Positions 51,157-53,807 of a stretch of 53,807 bases of DNA are shown here, piece by piece (the stretch's first letter is position 1; each line of letters begins with the position of its first letter). The position numbers were made by a program, and so were the translations under genes. Origin of the DNA: Clostridia bacterium (GTDB lineage: Bacteria; Bacillota; Clostridia; Oscillospirales; Acutalibacteraceae); assembly GCA_017441385.1 (NCBI GenBank), contig JAFRXY010000053.1, positions 1 through 53,807 on the forward strand, in the 5' to 3' direction. The notes beneath the pieces are model-generated. The model ran no database searches. It worked only from the letters and a program-made list of their open reading frames with translations, and had not been told where the DNA came from.

Positions 51157-52641
51157 GTGAAGAGAATCATTCCTTGTTTGCTTGTGGCCGCTATTCTGCT
51201 GGTTATGATCGATTACATCGGAATCCGTCCGGCACATGCTTCTGAGGACTGCATTTATGTCGATGACGAAGAAACCGCTTCCGGCATCGATCAGGAAGCT
51301 CTTTATCAAGAAATATTTGCCCCCGACAGCGTGATCGACATTGCCGTCGATATTTCGAAGGAGCAGCTTGCCAATATGCAGGCGGATCTGGAATATTTCC
51401 GGCAGAAACATTCCCGTTCATCGGTCTACCGCATCTGTGACAATGTGACAATTACCGTCAACGGCAGGAAGTATGTCATCAATGACGTGGGAATCCGTCT
51501 GAAAGGTACTTCCTCCCGCTGCAATTTTTTCAATGATATTCTGGGCATCTACAACCTTGTCAATTTCCGCATCAGCTTCAGCTGCACGTTTGAGGATATC
51601 GGGGATTACGGGCTGGAAACAAGAACATGGAACGATAAGGCGGAGAAGAAAAAGCGCCAGAACCGCACGTTTGCTACCATGGAGAGCCTTGAACTGAAAT
51701 GGAACATCACCGCCGACAATACCTATGTGCGCAACAAGTATGTGCAGGATGTTTTCAAGGATTACGGCGTCCCCGCGCAGAATTGCAGCCTGTGTTCGCT
51801 CAGCCTCGGAGGGTGCCGACTGGGCGTTTACCGCCTTTTTGAACCGGTGGACGAGAGCTTCATTCGCCGTTATTTCCCGCAGGAGGACTGGGGCGGCGAC
51901 CTTTACAAGGCGCGATGCACCAGCAAATCTCCTGTTACCTATTCTTTGGGGAATACCTACGGAATCGGGAATAAAAAGAAGGCGGAGGCCTATAATTTTG
52001 ACCTGAAAACCAATATCGACGAGAGCCATCACGAAGCGATGGAACATTTTCTGCGGGTCGTCAATCAACCGGACGCCACGAAGCAGGATTTTGAATCGGT
52101 CATGGATATGGACGAACTCGCCCGCGTGCAGGCGGTCAATTTCGCTATGGGCAATCAGGACGATATGCGCAACAATTACAACAATCACTATATCTACTTC
52201 CGCAAGAGCGATGGCAAGGCGGTCATCATTCCCTATGACAATGAGATCGTGATGGGAGATACGTTCGTCTGGGGCCCTTCGGAGTCGGCGCTCACCGGGG
52301 AATCGCCCTATCTGGAATACAACTACCGCTTCGATTCCATGCTGGAGGTGCCGATGCTTCGTCAGACGGTGCTCAGGGGCGGGTATTTTACCGACCTCTA
52401 TACCGGCTATCTTCGCCAGATCGCCGAAAGCAAATGGATGACAGAGGCGCATTTTCAGAAGTATTTTGACACCGCCAAGATGAATTACAGCGACAAGCTG
52501 GTTTCCAAGTACAGCTATTTCAGCACCATGAGAATGAACATCGATTTTTCCATGGAAGGTGGAGAAGCCTGCAACGGCAACATGAGCGTTGATGAATTTA
52601 TGACCAGAATGAAGGAGAATATTCTGAGGAACGCGGCCTGA
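51157..52641 (+). CDS. CotH family protein (exported, kinase-like fold)
   Basis: A 494-residue protein with an N-terminal signal sequence (residues ~1-28). CotH proteins have an atypical protein-kinase fold and phosphorylate spore coat proteins in Bacillus; many clostridial ones are surface proteins. Family signatures are IRLKGTSSRCNF near 112, YGVPAQNCS, GVYRLFEPVDESFI, GNQDDMRNNYNNHYIYF and IIPYDNEIVMG. The last holds the metal-binding Asp, with Asn-Glu in place of the usual Leu-Asp. The start is GTG 51157 with AGAGGTGG 7 bases upstream. Confidence 0.92.
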   Translation: MKRIIPCLLVAAILLVMIDYIGIRPAHASEDCIYVDDEETASGIDQEALYQEIFAPDSVIDIAVDISKEQLANMQADLEYFRQKHSRSSVYRICDNVTITVNGRKYVINDVGIRLKGTSSRCNFFNDILGIYNLVNFRISFSCTFEDIGDYGLETRTWNDKAEKKKRQNRTFATMESLELKWNITADNTYVRNKYVQDVFKDYGVPAQNCSLCSLSLGGCRLGVYRLFEPVDESFIRRYFPQEDWGGDLYKARCTSKSPVTYSLGNTYGIGNKKKAEAYNFDLKTNIDESHHEAMEHFLRVVNQPDATKQDFESVMDMDELARVQAVNFAMGNQDDMRNNYNNHYIYFRKSDGKAVIIPYDNEIVMGDTFVWGPSESALTGESPYLEYNYRFDSMLEVPMLRQTVLRGGYFTDLYTGYLRQIAESKWMTEAHFQKYFDTAKMNYSDKLVSKYSYFSTMRMNIDFSMEGGEACNGNMSVDEFMTRMKENILRNAA

Positions 52642-52656
52642 AAAAGGAATGAAGAT

Positions 52657-53280
52657 ATGTACGGAAAGAACGAAAAGAAAAAAATGCTCTCCGGCAGGCT
52701 GTATCACTGCCGGGAGGACAAAGAGCTTGAAAAGGACGTAAAGAAATGCCGCATGCTGGTGCGGCGTTTCAACAGCACTACCGAGGAAGAGAAGGACGAG
52801 CGGCGCCGGATTCTCAGGGAGCTTCTGGGAGAATGCGGGGAGCGCTGCACCTTTGAGCCGCCGATTCATTTTGACTACGGCTGCAACACCTACATCGGCG
52901 AGAATTTCTATGCCAATTTCGACTGTGTGATTCTCGATGTGGGCAGGGTGAAGATCGGCGACAATGCCCGGTTCGGCCCGAAGGTGAGCCTTTTCACCGC
53001 CGGACACCCCATAGACCCGGACGTCCGCGCCGAGGGAATGGGGTACGGCTATCCGATCACCGTCGGCAACAACGTCTGGATCGGAGGGAATACCGTGATC
53101 AATCCGGGCGTGACCATCGGTGACAATACCGTCATAGGCTCCGGTTCGGTGGTTACCAAAGACATTCCTTCCAATGTGGTGGCAGCGGGTAATCCCTGCC
53201 GCGTGATACGCGAAATTACCCAAAAGGACAGGGAATACTGGGTTGCGCAGAGAAACGAATATTACGCAAACGACGACTGA
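52657..53280 (+). CDS. Sugar O-acetyltransferase (LacA/Maa/NodL family)
   Basis: A 207-residue acetyl-CoA-dependent sugar acetyltransferase. The N-terminal helical part is followed by a left-handed beta-helix with hexapeptide repeats (VWIGGNTVINPGVTIGDN); the catalytic His is in FTAGHPIDPDVR. The trimer is the usual active form. The acceptor sugar is unknown. AAGGA lies 8 bases before the ATG. It is 15 bases after the CotH gene and probably co-transcribed. Confidence 0.94.
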   Translation: MYGKNEKKKMLSGRLYHCREDKELEKDVKKCRMLVRRFNSTTEEEKDERRRILRELLGECGERCTFEPPIHFDYGCNTYIGENFYANFDCVILDVGRVKIGDNARFGPKVSLFTAGHPIDPDVRAEGMGYGYPITVGNNVWIGGNTVINPGVTIGDNTVIGSGSVVTKDIPSNVVAAGNPCRVIREITQKDREYWVAQRNEYYANDD

Positions 53281-53377
53281 AATATAAAAAATGCCCGATT
53301 TTCGGCGATTGCAGATAATGAGTGATTAATTTCCAAAATACGGGGGATTAATGGATTATCTTTGGCGTTTTGTCCAA

Positions 53378-53406
53378 TTGAATTGAATCGTGAATTATTC
53401 TATAAT
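53378..53406 (+). promoter_or_regulatory. Promoter of the terminal repeat gene
   Basis: TTGAAT (53378-53383) and TATAAT (53401-53406), spacer 17. The rest of 53281-53470 shows no gene. Confidence 0.7.
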
Positions 53407-53470
53407 TATCATCGGTAAGAACTATAGGATATTATGATTTTATGCTTTTGGAAGGAAACGAGGGAACAGT

Positions 53471-53807
53471 ATGAGTATTGAAAATTTCAGCGAGAATGAC
53501 GAAAGAGTAGAAAGCATAAGCGAAGTGTCAGAAGACTATCCCGAAGGGTTTGAGGAATCGTCGGAAGACGACTATTCCGAACAGGCCGTGCCGGAGGAAG
53601 AACCCGCGCCGGAGGAAGAACCCGCGCCGGAGGAAGAACCCGCGCCGGAGGAAGAACCCGTGCCGGAGGAAGAACCCGCGCCGGAGGAAGAGCCCGTGCC
53701 GGAGGAAGAACCCGCGCCGGAGGAAGAACCCGTGCCGGAGGAAGAACCCGCGCCGGAGGAAGAACCCGCGCCGGAGGAAGAACCCGCGCCGGAGGAAGAA
53801 CCCGTGC
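53471..53807 (+). CDS. Partial acidic repeat protein, runs off the window
   Basis: An open frame from ATG 53471 (GAGGG 6 bases upstream) to the window edge, 112 codons. The first ~39 residues are acidic and hydrophilic (SIENFSENDERVESIS, SEDDYSEQ). From 53588 it is a tandem array of (V/A)PEEEP hexapeptides. No membrane segment or domain is seen before the cut. The 3' part is unknown, so no product can be named. Strong promoter, good ribosome binding site and coding-frame repeats support a real gene. Confidence 0.8.
   Translation, partial: MSIENFSENDERVESISEVSEDYPEGFEESSEDDYSEQAVPEEEPAPEEEPAPEEEPAPEEEPVPEEEPAPEEEPVPEEEPAPEEEPVPEEEPAPEEEPAPEEEPAPEEEPV
53588..53807 (+). repeat. In-frame 18-bp tandem repeat, at least 12 copies, cut by window end
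   Basis: Units of GYGCCGGAGGAAGAACCC, nearly identical (one has GAGCCC), encode VPEEEP or APEEEP. Twelve full units and four bases of a thirteenth are present. The window stops inside the array, as expected for an assembly break. Confidence 0.95.

Noticed and set aside
51418-53223. 601-codon minus-strand open frame opposite CotH and the acetyltransferase
   Set aside because: Antisense shadow across two genes with clear family motifs on the plus strand.
45254-53807. CRISPR array suggested by regular repeats at 45254 and 53588
   Set aside because: Units are 18 bases, contiguous, without spacers and in coding frame; no cas genes are present.
1-53807. tRNA, rRNA, phage or insertion sequence
   Set aside because: No tRNA-like CCA-ended cloverleaf, rRNA segment, transposase, integrase or structural phage gene was recognised on either strand.

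Overview
The window looks like chromosomal DNA from a Gram-positive anaerobe of the class Clostridia, most like the Ruminococcus/Oscillospiraceae group. This is inferred from gene content and style: plsX/rnc/smc, infC-rpmI-rplT, rplU-prp-rpmA-obgE and nadD-yqeK-LCP-rsfS neighbourhoods, an L27 with a cleavable N-terminal extension next to its Prp protease, strong AGGAGG ribosome binding sites, frequent TTG/GTG starts, and a VTC/DUF4956/Cthe_2159/CotH gene set. No 16S rRNA or tRNA gene is present to fix the taxon. I see no phage, insertion sequence, CRISPR array or tRNA.

Layout. Minus strand, 216-13856: a long run dprA-topA-trmFO-GNAT-plsX-hydrolase-rnc-radical SAM-kptA-GNAT-smc. Minus strand, 13963-16304: an rRNA methyltransferase gene after the infC-rpmI-rplT operon, which has a consensus promoter and a leader containing an attenuator-like terminator. 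Minus strand, 16313-21141: nitroreductase, murC, a CmpB-like membrane protein, a zinc-ribbon membrane protein and an orphan solute-binding lipoprotein. A plus-strand AI-2E/YtvI-type permease (21266-22336) is followed by a minus-strand HAD phosphatase/Sel1/small membrane protein operon (22364-24259).

Plus strand, 24484-38123: ftsY-rdgB-vanZ-like-yhbY-nadD-yqeK-LCP-rsfS, then a GNAT and leuS, then an operon of a BIG2 membrane protein, a small membrane protein, lepA and a GT2/GtrA fusion. A minus-strand lipoprotein of unknown function (38246-39802) follows. Plus strand, 40002-53807: VTC-type polyphosphate polymerase, DUF4956 protein, a Cthe_2159-type beta-helix lipoprotein, a sodium/solute symporter with a hexapeptide-repeat tail, a tandem pair of Cys-rich paralogues, rplU-prp-rpmA, a membrane protein, obgE, an M18 aminopeptidase, a CotH protein, a sugar O-acetyltransferase, and a partial gene that runs off the window inside an 18-bp coding repeat.

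Most of the content is core housekeeping: chromosome segregation, topology, membrane targeting, translation, NAD and phospholipid synthesis, and peptidoglycan synthesis. The points that stand out are: a G5 tract where one missing base appears to have displaced the stop of the radical SAM gene into kptA; an apparent non-AUG infC start after an attenuator; a dispersed composite intergenic element (GAATA-type tract plus a covarying hairpin) that sits in front of ribosome binding sites at four loci; two unrelated genes carrying 18-bp in-frame repeats; and a surface/polyphosphate module (VTC, DUF4956, Cthe_2159, CotH) split over about 12 kb. Promoter, terminator and start-site calls were made by eye from consensus and spacing, and product names rest on motif recognition without database searches.
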